Part shown: one piece after another, positions 52,401 to 60,012 of the stretch | How the letters are laid out: each line of letters begins with the position of its first letter | Numbering within the stretch: position 1 is the stretch's first letter | NCBI GenBank assembly: GCA_023150875.1 | Contig: JAKLKC010000006.1 | Coordinates: forward strand, 105,378 to 169,377 | Length of the DNA stretch: 64,000 bases | Reading direction: 5' to 3' | From: Myxococcota bacterium | GTDB taxonomy: Bacteria > Myxococcota_A > UBA796 > UBA9615 > JAKLKC01 | The notes under the pieces: generated by a model | What the model was told of the DNA's origin: nothing | Databases searched by the model: none | The model's input: only the letters and a program-made list of their open reading frames with translations | Translations under genes and position numbers: made by a program

Positions 52401-53168
52401 GACGCCGGAGACTGGTGGGGCGTGGCCGTCCCGGGCTCCAGCGCCGATACCGCCCTCCCCGAAGGCCCTCCGCTGGAGGACGACGACACCGCGCCCGACG
52501 ACGACTCCGCGGCGGGGGACGACGATACATGGACCGGCGACGACGACTCCGCGACGGGGGACGACGATACATGGATCGGCGACGACGACTCGGCGGCCGG
52601 GGACGACGATACGTGGACCGGCGACGACGACTCCGCGGCGGGGGACGATGATACGTGGACCGGCGACGACGACTCCGCCTCCGACGACGACTCGGCGTCC
52701 GACGACGACTCCGCCTCCGACGACGACTCCGCCTCCGACGATGACTCGGCCTCCGACGATGACTCGGCCTACGACGACGACTCCGCCTCCGACGATGATT
52801 CCGCACCCGATGACGACTCCGCCTCCGACGACGATTCCGCACCCGACGACGACTCCGCCTCCGACGACGACACGACGGGGCAGGACGACGACTCCACCCC
52901 GACCGACGACGACTCCACCCCGGCCGACGACGACGCGGCCGACGACGACGCGGCCGACGACGACGCGGCCGACGACGACGCGGCCGACGACGACTCCACT
53001 CCCGCCGACGACGACGCGGCCGACGACGACGCGGCGGCCGACGACGACACCACCGGCGGCGCGGGACCGGAGGGCTGCGACGGGTGCGACGCCACCGGTG
53101 ACGGCTCTCCGGCGGGGGCCTTGGGCTGGATCCTCCTGGCCCTCGCTCTCCGGCGGCGGCGGGCCTGA
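49464..53168 (+). CDS. Giant secreted zinc metalloprotease with DDDSA linker and C-terminal sorting-type tail
   Basis: A 1234-residue exported protein: signal segment (AVLVATTVALPLALAATALAY), a propeptide-like N-region (residues 60-250), then a gluzincin catalytic domain with HEYGH at 443-447 (IADVVYHEYGHGLHDY) and the third ligand E465 in ALSEGSADYLSA, a thermolysin/fungalysin-like arrangement. Beta-sandwich domains follow (WCDDLEGDVSGWLHG..., VQYRRWGQFEDGYYDDAYLRV, and an Fn3-like LSAVRLVRGDVDWPAGPGDGV). Residues about 1007-1199 are nearly pure DDDSA, DDDTW and ADDDA repeats. The last 34 residues (EGCDGCDATGDGSPAGALGW, a hydrophobic run, RRRRA) are a MYXO-CTERM-like sorting signal. Predicted to be surface-anchored or released after cleavage at that tail. 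Confidence 0.9.
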   Translation: MSPNPPPRGLPSGRSRAVLVATTVALPLALAATALAYAPRLDRRDPDAGSPTRHLSRQPAVQGRLSASRPEWRDFVARHGRGWFARFDEATGWPVRVLGPGLAIPAHDPSDPRAVEAALRPLLRAEEALLGPAADLVLDETWTDGERTLAWFRQVHRGTPVEGGGVGLLLHHGRVVSLDVRTWRGAFPDPAESVVDGRDALRIALEASDDPRAEVLDPGVRTWLAVPDGGRPRLALCWKSRLDSDFEQASWITWVDASSGEIAWREDARRHAVQGTVLGQYEERTVGDALLTGAMKGTTVASAAGDSTETGADGAFSLPGEEDTDLRSVLSGSWLDMRTYGGWGPGATPEQEFPGTVGAPSDLEWEPGDASYASLDVFFHTNVARDHTLLRDPAFESKWARVTATTDITSGRCNAYYSSGTINFYAEGDGCEDFGRIADVVYHEYGHGLHDYQIVTGSFDGALSEGSADYLSATINDDPYMAIGAYGPGTWIRELDTDKRYPDDIVGEVHADGLIWGSAMWDLRERLIDLYGEDDGTWHSDQLFLGALRGGPSITTAFDALVPWDDDDGDLGNGTPNLCLISEVFDDHGIGPGPLGWFDFAHEPLADAPSSATSYPVEATFAPLSPECSAFDPDGVRVEWTLDPEAGPWEAAPLAPVGGDLYAGEIPRHPALSRVYYRIAAADAAGDTLFSSDGGDPPEVFSFLVGDLAPVWCDDLEGDVSGWLHGQGWSPPADGSPPPEGDEWEWGEPQGLADDPAGAFSGTHAWGTDLGLVEGADGLYEPNRTSFLQSPGWTAVDVWHPRVQYRRWGQFEDGYYDDAYLRVNGTRVWRNAASSFGGVADLDDRWVLHDVPLDGLLDGSGVFTLLWQLRTDPGLEFGGWNIDDVCLVTLDDLDRHFGPEDLDASDGEDSRSTVTFTEPWVGHLSAVRLVRGDVDWPAGPGDGVVVWEDLAPEPGRAVEVVDEGLVNGVTYYYAAFGADDAGDWWGVAVPGSSADTALPEGPPLEDDDTAPDDDSAAGDDDTWTGDDDSATGDDDTWIGDDDSAAGDDDTWTGDDDSAAGDDDTWTGDDDSASDDDSASDDDSASDDDSASDDDSASDDDSAYDDDSASDDDSAPDDDSASDDDSAPDDDSASDDDTTGQDDDSTPTDDDSTPADDDAADDDAADDDAADDDAADDDSTPADDDAADDDAAADDDTTGGAGPEGCDGCDATGDGSPAGALGWILLALALRRRRA
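52484..53060 (+). repeat. Coding low-complexity tandem repeats (DDDSA/DDDTW/DDDA)
   Basis: About 575 bases made of in-frame repeats: four 42-base units with GDDDTWTGDDDSA, then about ten 18-base units (GAC/GAT-rich, SDDDSA), then 21-base TPTDDDS-like and 15-base ADDDA units. Scattered GAT for GAC and TCG for TCC changes show the units have drifted but recently expanded. Every unit is a multiple of three, so copy-number change would keep frame. Confidence 0.9.
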
Positions 53169-53180
53169 AGGACCGGCCCC

Positions 53181-54287
53181 TCAACCCAGCACCGCGTCCC
53201 CGTCCCCCTCGAAACCCAGGAACACCGGCTCGGGCCGGAGCACCACCCCGAAGCGCTCTCTCACCGCGCGCCGGACCTCGGCGGCCAGGCGCACCACCTC
53301 CGCCGCGGTCGCGCCTCCCCGGTTCACGATGGCCAGGGCGTGCCGCGTGGACAGCCCCACCCGGCCCGCGCCGAAACCCCGGGGGAAGCCCGCCGCCTCG
53401 ATCAGCCAGGCCGCCGACAGCTTCACCCTCCCCTCCCCCGCCGGCCAGCGGGGCGGAGGGGGGACCTCGTCCCCCCGCCCGGCGCAGACCGCGTCGGCGA
53501 CGGCCGCCTCCACCACCGGGTTGACGAAGAAGGACCCGGCGCTGCGGCGGTTGGGATCCCCCTCGTCGATCACCATGGACTTCCCCCGGCGCAGCTCGAT
53601 CACCGCGCGCCGGACCGCGCCGAGGGGCGGCGGCGGCGTCCCGTCCCCCATGCCCAGCCGCGCCCGCAGCTCCGCGTACTCCACCCGGGCTTCCCCTCCC
53701 CTCCGGAGCGCGAACTCCACCGCCGTCACCACCCACCGCTCCCCCCACTCCCCCTTGAAGCGGCTGGCGCGGTACCCGAACCCGCACTCCCGCGCCGGGA
53801 TCCGCCTCGCCTCCCCGGTCCGCCGATCCACGGCCCGCACGGCGGTGACGACGTCCGCCACCTCCTGCCCGTAGGCGCCCACGTTCTGGACCGGGGCCGC
53901 CCCCACCCGGCCCGGGATCCCGCCGAGGCACTCGATCCCCGCCAGGCCCTCCTCGACCGCCCAGGCGACGAGCCCGTCCCAGGAGGCTCCCCCTCCCGCG
54001 GTGACCCGGGCGATCCCCCCATCCTTCCAGGCGCGGATCCGCCCGTCCCCGACCCGCACCACGACGCCGTCCCACCCCCCGTCGGCGGCCAGGAGGTTGC
54101 TTCCCCCGCCCAGCACCGCCACCCGCAGCCCCTCCCGGCGCGCCCAGGCGAGGCAGTCCCCGAGGGCCTCCTCGTCCGGGCACTCCGCCAGGTACCGCGC
54201 CGGGCCGCCCACCCCGAGGGTGGTCAGCTCCGCCAGGGGGACTCCCGGGAGGAGTTGGAAGCGATGCCTCGCCGCCACGGCCCTCAC
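53181..54287 (-). CDS. murB: UDP-N-acetylenolpyruvoylglucosamine reductase
   Basis: A 368-residue type I MurB. FAD-binding block LAVLGGGSNLLAADGGWDGVVV-like (RVAVLGGGSNLLAA), the substrate/FAD loop GIECLGGIPGRVGAAPVQNVGAYGQEV, FGYRASRFKG, the catalytic Ser region RRSAGSFFVNPVV and the C-terminal AAWLIEAAGFPRGFG and HALAIVNRGGATAAEVV. It reduces UDP-GlcNAc-enolpyruvate to UDP-MurNAc with NADPH in peptidoglycan synthesis. The GTG start overlaps the cation-transporter stop by four bases. It is separated from other mur genes here, which is unusual. Confidence 0.96.
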   Translation of the reverse strand: MRAVAARHRFQLLPGVPLAELTTLGVGGPARYLAECPDEEALGDCLAWARREGLRVAVLGGGSNLLAADGGWDGVVVRVGDGRIRAWKDGGIARVTAGGGASWDGLVAWAVEEGLAGIECLGGIPGRVGAAPVQNVGAYGQEVADVVTAVRAVDRRTGEARRIPARECGFGYRASRFKGEWGERWVVTAVEFALRRGGEARVEYAELRARLGMGDGTPPPPLGAVRRAVIELRRGKSMVIDEGDPNRRSAGSFFVNPVVEAAVADAVCAGRGDEVPPPPRWPAGEGRVKLSAAWLIEAAGFPRGFGAGRVGLSTRHALAIVNRGGATAAEVVRLAAEVRRAVRERFGVVLRPEPVFLGFEGDGDAVLG

Positions 54288-55183
54288 CCGTTCCCCTCGT
54301 AGGGCTCGACGTGGATCAGCACGTCCACCACCTCGGGCATCGCCGCCCGGATCCTCGCCTTCACCCGCCCGGCGACGTCGTGGGCCTCGGCGATGGTCAT
54401 CCCGGGGTCCACCTGGACGTGGAGGTCCACGAAGGCGGCGTGGGCGTGGCCCCGGGAGCGCACCTTGTGACAGCCCCGGACTCCGGGCTCGGCGAGGGCG
54501 ATCCTCTCGACGGCGCCGGCCTCCACCGCGGCCCGGTCCACCAGGACGCCCACCTCCCGGCCCAGCACCCCGAGCCCCGTGTGGACCACCAGCCCCAGGA
54601 CCACCACGGCCGCGGGCACGTCGATCCAGGGCTGCCCGGCGGCGATCCCCACCGCCGCCACCAGGGCTATCAGCGAGGCCAGGAAGTCCGAGCGGGTGTG
54701 GGCGGCGTCGGCGGTGAGCAGGGCGCTCCCCAGCCTCTTCCCGGCCCGGGCCTCCCAGGTGGAGATCCCGAGGTTCAGGGCGGCGACGGCCATCACCAGG
54801 GCGATCCCCCCCGCGCCCACCTCGGGCTCGCGCCCGTGGAAGATCCCCTGCCACGCCTCGCGGGCGATGGCGCCCGCTCCGGCCAGGATCAGCATCCCCA
54901 CCACCGCCGCCCCCGCCGCCTCGAAACGCCGGTGGCCGTAGGGGTGTTCGGGATCGGGCGGCGCGGCGGCGAAGCGCAGGGCGACCAGGGCCACCACGTT
55001 GGCGCTGCCGTCCAGCAGGCTGTGGACGCCGTCGGCCTGGATCGCCACCGCCCCCGAGGCGAACCCGTAGGCGAGCTTGGCGGCGGCCACGGCGACGTTG
55101 AGCCCCAGGATCGACCACAGGATCCGGCGGACCTGGCGGTGAGTGGGGCTCGGCGGCGGGGGGAGTGAGAGGGAAGGGCTCAT
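54284..55183 (-). CDS. Cation diffusion facilitator (CDF) family transporter
   Basis: A 299-residue CDF protein with six predicted helices. Metal-site residues appear in AIQADGVHSLLDGSANVVAL (HxxxD-like) and LLTADAAHTRSDFLASLIAL (HxxxD). The C-terminal cytoplasmic domain has the CDF fold (VRSRGHAHAAFVDLHVQVDPGMTIAEAHDVAGRV, VVDVLIHVEPYEGNG). Exports zinc or another divalent cation. The ATG at 55183 gives MSPSLSLPPPPSPTHRQVRRIL before helix 1. Coupled to murB by overlap, hence cotranscribed, although no functional link is obvious. Confidence 0.93.
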   Translation of the reverse strand: MSPSLSLPPPPSPTHRQVRRILWSILGLNVAVAAAKLAYGFASGAVAIQADGVHSLLDGSANVVALVALRFAAAPPDPEHPYGHRRFEAAGAAVVGMLILAGAGAIAREAWQGIFHGREPEVGAGGIALVMAVAALNLGISTWEARAGKRLGSALLTADAAHTRSDFLASLIALVAAVGIAAGQPWIDVPAAVVVLGLVVHTGLGVLGREVGVLVDRAAVEAGAVERIALAEPGVRGCHKVRSRGHAHAAFVDLHVQVDPGMTIAEAHDVAGRVKARIRAAMPEVVDVLIHVEPYEGNG

Positions 55184-55296
55184 GGCCGGCGCGCCGACGG
55201 GGCGCTCCCTGGTCCGCGGGGCGCCGCGGCGGGGAGGGGGATCCTACCCGCCCCGGGCGCCGGGACCAAGGGGGGAGCCGGCCGAGGCCGGAGGGA

Positions 55297-56985
55297 TCAG
55301 GGAGCGGCGACCTTCACGTAGTGCAGCATGGCGCTGCTGTTGTCGCCGCGGTCGCCCACGGCGGTGAAGTCGATCTTGTAGCCCGCCACCGGCGTCCCCC
55401 CCACCTCGTCGGGCAGGTCGGCGGAGGTCAGGGTGAAGGACACCTCCCCCGCGCAGGGGTAGGGCTCGGCGTCGGTGGTGGGGTGGGTCAGGGCGCCGCC
55501 GATCTGGGCGCCCGAGGCGTCCAGGTAGAAGACGTCGGCGCGGTACCCCATCCCGCACACCGCCTCGGCGGCGCCGCTGGCGTCGGTGCGGGGGCGGGAG
55601 CCGTACAGCGTGAGGTCGCCGCTGAAGGGCACCGGATTGGAGCGCCCGCCCACGTCGGCGTCGGCGACCGGGTAGGTCACCGCCACCGGGCCAGCGTCGG
55701 ACTCGGCGCGGTCCATGAGGGGCGGCGTGCGGAGGGGGAAGTCCACGAGGCTGGTCAGGTACGACGTCCCGGCGTCGGCCTCCACCTGGAACACCAGCAT
55801 GTCGCCGCTCATCAGGTCCACGCCCGGCAGGACCCACAGGGTCCAGACCTCGTCCGCTCCCGACTCGGCGCGGCGCAGGGCCCCGTCCCAGGCGCCGCCC
55901 GGGGCGGGGTAGGTGGAGGCGGCGTCGGCCCCCGTGAACACGAAGCTCCCACCCGCGCCGGGGGCGACGGTGGCGTCGGCGGCGACGAAGGGCAGGGTGG
56001 AGGCCGTGACCGAACGGATGGTCCCGGCGAGGTCCGGGGGCACCCGCCACTCCAGGGTCAGCACCACCCTCTCGGAGTAGGGCCACGAGTCCCCGTCCTC
56101 GGGGATGGGGTCCGGGTCGATGTCCATGCCGTCCAGCTTGAGGTTGGTGAAGGCGCTCATCTCCGCCTCCACCGGCGGCCCCTCGGGCGGGGGCTCGCCG
56201 CCGTCCTCGGGGGCCCCCTCCGCCGTCACCGGCAGCGGCGCGGCGAAGCTCGGCCCGCTGCGGTCGAGGGAGTCGAAGATCCCGTCCCCGTCGTCGTCGG
56301 GGTCGGCGGCGTCCGGGACCCCGTCGCCATCCCCGTCCAGGTCTTCGGAGTCGGCCACGCCGTCCCCGTCGGCGTCGGAGGCGTAGGCCCGTTCGATCAT
56401 CGCCTCGGCGCAGGCGCCGAGGGCCATGACGCAGTCGAGGCCCCCGCCCGCGGACGCCGCCTGCCGCGGCTCCACCCCCACGCCGGAGGCGGAGATCCGG
56501 GCACCGTCCCGGACCAGGAGCAGGTCCCCGTCGCCGGTGGCGAACGCCGGGTGGTCGCCGTCCCCGGAGGGGGCCGAGACCACGGCGGTGACGTGCCCCG
56601 CCTCCACCAGCCATGCCACCGCGTCGGCCCCGGGGTCGATGACGACGGTGAACGAGCCATCCCCCCGGGGAGTCACCGGCACCACCCCCGCCGCGGTGCG
56701 GAACACCAGGAGGGACTCCGCGGCCAGCGGCCCGTCCACGGTCCCCTGGACGGTCACCTCCTCGCCGGTGCCGGGGTCGTCGTCGTCGCCCGTGGCGTCG
56801 TCGTCACCGCCCGCGTCGTCGTCGCCCGTCGCATCGTCGTCGCCGACCGCATCGTCGTCACCGGCCGCGTCGTCGTCGCCGGTCGCGTCGTCGTCGCCGA
56901 GCCCGGCGGGCTCGCCCCCGGCGCATCCGCCGCCGAGGACCATGCCGAGGGCCGCGATCAGCCCCGGGGTGAACAGGTGGCGCAC
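55297..56985 (-). CDS. Calcium-repeat lipoprotein with GDDDA linker
   Basis: The GTG at 56985 is preceded by GGAGG four bases upstream and gives a lipoprotein signal (HLFTPGLIAALGMVLGGGC). A linker of GDDDAT/GDDDAA/GDDDAV repeats (about 40 residues) leads into a TonB-like or carboxypeptidase-regulatory-type beta domain (EVTVQGTVDGPLAAESLLVF, VTPRGDGSFTVVI). A TSP3-like calcium block (DADGDGVADSEDLDGDGDGV, then DAADPDDDGDGIFDS) and beta-rich regions with a C-terminal strand (GYKIDFTAVGDRGDNSSAMLHYV) follow. 562 residues. Function unknown; surface/adhesive role inferred. Confidence 0.82.
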   Translation of the reverse strand: MRHLFTPGLIAALGMVLGGGCAGGEPAGLGDDDATGDDDAAGDDDAVGDDDATGDDDAGGDDDATGDDDDPGTGEEVTVQGTVDGPLAAESLLVFRTAAGVVPVTPRGDGSFTVVIDPGADAVAWLVEAGHVTAVVSAPSGDGDHPAFATGDGDLLLVRDGARISASGVGVEPRQAASAGGGLDCVMALGACAEAMIERAYASDADGDGVADSEDLDGDGDGVPDAADPDDDGDGIFDSLDRSGPSFAAPLPVTAEGAPEDGGEPPPEGPPVEAEMSAFTNLKLDGMDIDPDPIPEDGDSWPYSERVVLTLEWRVPPDLAGTIRSVTASTLPFVAADATVAPGAGGSFVFTGADAASTYPAPGGAWDGALRRAESGADEVWTLWVLPGVDLMSGDMLVFQVEADAGTSYLTSLVDFPLRTPPLMDRAESDAGPVAVTYPVADADVGGRSNPVPFSGDLTLYGSRPRTDASGAAEAVCGMGYRADVFYLDASGAQIGGALTHPTTDAEPYPCAGEVSFTLTSADLPDEVGGTPVAGYKIDFTAVGDRGDNSSAMLHYVKVAAP

Positions 56986-57084
56986 GATACCTCCGTCATC
57001 GAGGCCTCCTTCCCCGCTACCCCTCTTCGGCCCGGGGGGCTGCGGCTTGAGAACCGGCATCGGGCTCCCCCGCCGCCCCCCCCC

Positions 57085-59691
57085 TCATTCGTCCAGCAGC
57101 ACCAGGTTGTAGAAGTCGTCCTCGCGGTCCAGGAAGCCGCCCCGGACGCGCCGGTCTCCTGCCTTGGAGGGCAGGTCCCCCTTCGTGCGGTACCGGATCC
57201 CGCTGACCTTCACGGTCCGCCGCCCGGCGAACCGCCAGCGGGTGAGCTGCACCAGGCACCCCATGCTCCCCTCGACCGCGGTGAGGCTGTCGGACACATC
57301 CGTCAGGTTGGCATCGACGCCGTCCCACTCCCTCACATCCTTCGCCGCGAAGGTGTCCTGCCCGGTCCCGGTGTTGGCGTGCTGGGCCGAGACATACTCG
57401 CCGCTGAGCTTGGGCTGGGTCTCGTCGACCCGATGGGTGTGGCCCACGCAGTGGATGACCATCGCCGGATCCCCGCCGAGCCCCTTCTTGCGCCCGTCGA
57501 ACCTCCCCCCGCCGGCGTCGTGGAACCCCAACCGGTCCATCTGGGGCTCCGCCATGGAGGCGTGCACGAACCTCTGGAGCCACTCCGGGCCGCGGATGAT
57601 CGCCCCGGCGAACAGGCGGGTCCAGAACTCCATGAACTCGTTGGTGGCGAACACCACCAGCATCCCCTCGAAGTGGGAGTCCAGGTCCGACACGTCGGCG
57701 GCGTCCGCGTCCGCGGGCGAGGCCTGGGCCAGGGCCTTCCCCGCGAGATCGGGGATCGCCATGATCTCCACCTCGTCCACGAGGTTGTCCACGGCGCCCA
57801 TCCAGGCGTCGTAGGTCTCGGGATCGACGCCGCGGGCCGCCTCGACGGCGTCGTAGTACTCCTCCAGCTCGTTGTACGCGGCTTCCAACAGGGGCGCGCC
57901 CGAGCCGTGGTTCGGCTGTGCCATGATCAGGCGAAGGGCGCTGGCGCCGCCCCGCTCCACGGGGTTGACGAACAGGGAGACCATCAGCTCGCCCTGGCAG
58001 GTCGCCCCGCCGAACTCGGGCCCTCGGACGTTGAAGCGATCCCCGCGGTGCCCGTGCTCGAACACCGCCCGGAGCTGCGGGAAGTACACCGACTCCGCCG
58101 CGAACGCCGCACGGGACGGGTGAAGGTGGGGCAGGAGGTCCGGGGCCAGCCCATGGTGCTGGATGTAGTCGTCGTGGTTGCCCCCGACGTACACCACGAA
58201 GTTGAGGGGGGACTGGTCCACCCACGCCTTCACGGCGGCGAAGAAGTCCGGGTGGGCGCCGACGATCCGGTTCATGCGGCCGAGGGCGATCTGCCTCGTC
58301 ACCTTCGGCCCGCTCAGGGCGGGATCGAGGGGATGGCGGGGGATCTCCACGTCGGCCCGGAGCTGCCCCCCCCCGATCCCGGTGACGTCTGCGGACCAGA
58401 AGTCGAGGATGTCGCCGTTGAGGATCAGGTACGCGGGGGAGTGGGCCTCGACCCAGCCCCGGCCTCGGAACGCCCTCGTCCACGCGCCCCAGTCGCCGAT
58501 GGCAGCGACGTAGGCGGCCTCCAGCGCCGGATACACCTCCTCCGCGTTGTCGACGGCGCCGTCGATGTTCCCCTGCCCCAGGTGGAGGTCCGAGACCGCG
58601 AAGGCGACCGCCAGCGCCAGGCCGCCGTCCCCCGGCCTCTCGGGGGGATCCGGCGGTGTCTCGGGAGGATCGGGGGGCGTCTCCACGGGATCGGGCGAGG
58701 GATCCGGGGTCGGATCCTCCGGCGGAGCGGACCCTTCTCCCTCACGAGGGAGGGTCATGGGGGGGATCACGATGTTCCCGGGGAATGCGCCGTCGTCCTC
58801 GAGGAACTCCGGCCAGGTCTTGGATCCACGAGCCAGGTCCCCACCGTCGAACCACCAGCGCGAGGGCTCCGCCGCCCTCAGCCGCCCCGACAGGTCCTCC
58901 AAGAGCGGAGACGGAGCGGCGAAGACGCCCGGCAGCTCCGCGTACCATGGCACCAGGTCCGCCAGGTCCGCCGCGTCCTGCACCTCGACGGGCGGATGCC
59001 CGAGTCCTTCGCCCACCGCCCGGATCTTCGCGAAGTCCGTCACGTCCTCGCGGCGGACCTCCATCAGGAAGCACCGGATGGCGGCCTCGACGGGCCGGGG
59101 GACCTCGCCTGGCGCGAGGGGAAGGAGGACACCAGGCTCCGTCCCCCTCACTACCGCACAGTGCCGCGCCGCGTCGACGACGGCGGCGAGGGCGACGCAG
59201 AACTCCCGTGCGTGCTCGGCCCGGGCGGCGGCCTCCTCGGGCCAGCGCGGTCGGAAGCCGAGCCCCTCCAGCCACCCCAGGGCCCGGTCCCCCGCGGAGC
59301 GGGCCGCCGCCAGGACCTCCGCGTCCGCCGCCTGGTAGGCGGCCCACGCCGGCACGACTTCACCGAAGAGGCGGGCCGGCTCGGGCGAGACCAGGGAGGA
59401 GGGAGGCGGCACGAAGCGGTACCGGCCCGGCTGGGCGGCGTCGGACGTCCTTCCGCCGGACTGGGACTTCACCTGCGCCCCGGCGATCCGCCCCCGCAGC
59501 TCCCGCACCAGCCCCCGGGCTACCGCCGCACGGGCGGTCCGCCCCACCACACGTCCACCGTCCCGCGCCATCCTCGCTGCCAGCCGCCGCGTGTGCCGGG
59601 GATCCACACCCAGCTCCGCCAGCGCGGCCGCGATCTCCTGGCCGTCGAGGCGGGTGACCTCGGCGGCGCCCGTGATGACCTCGATGGGCAT
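57085..59691 (-). CDS. Large calcineurin-like metallophosphoesterase with unrecognised N-terminal region
   Basis: The 868-residue product has no signal peptide. Residues 1-360 include a small helical opening (VITGAAEVTRLDGQEIAAALAELGVD, repeated Arg-Ala-rich helices) and a Pro-rich linker (PPEDPTPDPSPDPVETPPDPPETPPDPPE). The phosphoesterase core has all five metal motifs: AVSDLHLG (near residue 370), NGDILDFW, YVGGNHDD, EHGHRGD, and CVGHTHR. An insertion of more than 150 residues sits between the HGH and GHTH motifs. A strong purine-rich ribosome-binding site (AAGGGGAGAGGGG) sets the ATG at 59691. Acts on a phosphodiester or phosphomonoester, cytoplasmic, substrate unknown. Confidence 0.82.
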   Translation of the reverse strand: MPIEVITGAAEVTRLDGQEIAAALAELGVDPRHTRRLAARMARDGGRVVGRTARAAVARGLVRELRGRIAGAQVKSQSGGRTSDAAQPGRYRFVPPPSSLVSPEPARLFGEVVPAWAAYQAADAEVLAAARSAGDRALGWLEGLGFRPRWPEEAAARAEHAREFCVALAAVVDAARHCAVVRGTEPGVLLPLAPGEVPRPVEAAIRCFLMEVRREDVTDFAKIRAVGEGLGHPPVEVQDAADLADLVPWYAELPGVFAAPSPLLEDLSGRLRAAEPSRWWFDGGDLARGSKTWPEFLEDDGAFPGNIVIPPMTLPREGEGSAPPEDPTPDPSPDPVETPPDPPETPPDPPERPGDGGLALAVAFAVSDLHLGQGNIDGAVDNAEEVYPALEAAYVAAIGDWGAWTRAFRGRGWVEAHSPAYLILNGDILDFWSADVTGIGGGQLRADVEIPRHPLDPALSGPKVTRQIALGRMNRIVGAHPDFFAAVKAWVDQSPLNFVVYVGGNHDDYIQHHGLAPDLLPHLHPSRAAFAAESVYFPQLRAVFEHGHRGDRFNVRGPEFGGATCQGELMVSLFVNPVERGGASALRLIMAQPNHGSGAPLLEAAYNELEEYYDAVEAARGVDPETYDAWMGAVDNLVDEVEIMAIPDLAGKALAQASPADADAADVSDLDSHFEGMLVVFATNEFMEFWTRLFAGAIIRGPEWLQRFVHASMAEPQMDRLGFHDAGGGRFDGRKKGLGGDPAMVIHCVGHTHRVDETQPKLSGEYVSAQHANTGTGQDTFAAKDVREWDGVDANLTDVSDSLTAVEGSMGCLVQLTRWRFAGRRTVKVSGIRYRTKGDLPSKAGDRRVRGGFLDREDDFYNLVLLDE

Positions 59692-60012
59692 CCCCTCTCC
59701 CCTTCTGGGCCCAGCTCCCCGGCGAGGGGCCCGGCGTATCTGGAGACTGCCGACATCTACCAAGGAGCGGACGCCGGGTCAACGAGGAGTGGCCGGGCCC
59801 GTCTCTGCTCCACGGCGGAGCACGGGGGCGTCGGCGTGCTCGTCCCTCCGTGGCCGGCCGGCGCGAAGTGTCCGGCAACTCGGTTGCCCAAGCCTCTCGA
59901 CCCTCCACAGGCACGAGGATACACTGGGTCCAGCCTGCTTGATCCGGGGACGCCCCCAATCCCGGCGGGTGAGCCTTCCGGCCTACGGGGCCAGGTTGTG
60001 GAGATCCGAGTC
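59692..60012. other. Divergent intergenic region with promoter of the 60-64 kb operon
   Basis: 320 bases without a convincing gene between the phosphoesterase (minus) and the protease operon (plus). The only strong signal is the promoter at 59897-59925. Frames crossing it are low-complexity. Confidence 0.55.
59897..59925 (+). promoter_or_regulatory. Promoter TCGACC-N17-TACACT of the secreted-protease operon
   Basis: TCGACC (59897-59902), a 17-base spacer and TACACT (59920-59925) form a sigma70-like promoter. The predicted leader is about 80 bases before the ATG at 60013. A GGAG lies about nine bases before that ATG. Confidence 0.55.

Noticed and set aside
52510..53060. CRISPR-like array because of regularly spaced repeats
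   Set aside because: Repeat units are contiguous, in frame, 15-42 bases and have no unique spacers; this is coding low-complexity sequence.
52769..53095. Minus-strand Ser/Ala/Glu repeat frame over the DDDSA region, and Thr/Pro-rich frames at 52648-53874
   Set aside because: They are reading-frame shadows of the GAC-rich tandem repeat in the metalloprotease gene; no start signal or homology.
55165..60012. Long plus-strand open frame of more than 1600 codons opposite the calcium-repeat lipoprotein and phosphoesterase
   Set aside because: Composition is antisense shadow (Gly/Arg/His/Val-rich, no domain motifs). Only its last 40 codons coincide with the real signal peptide at 60013.
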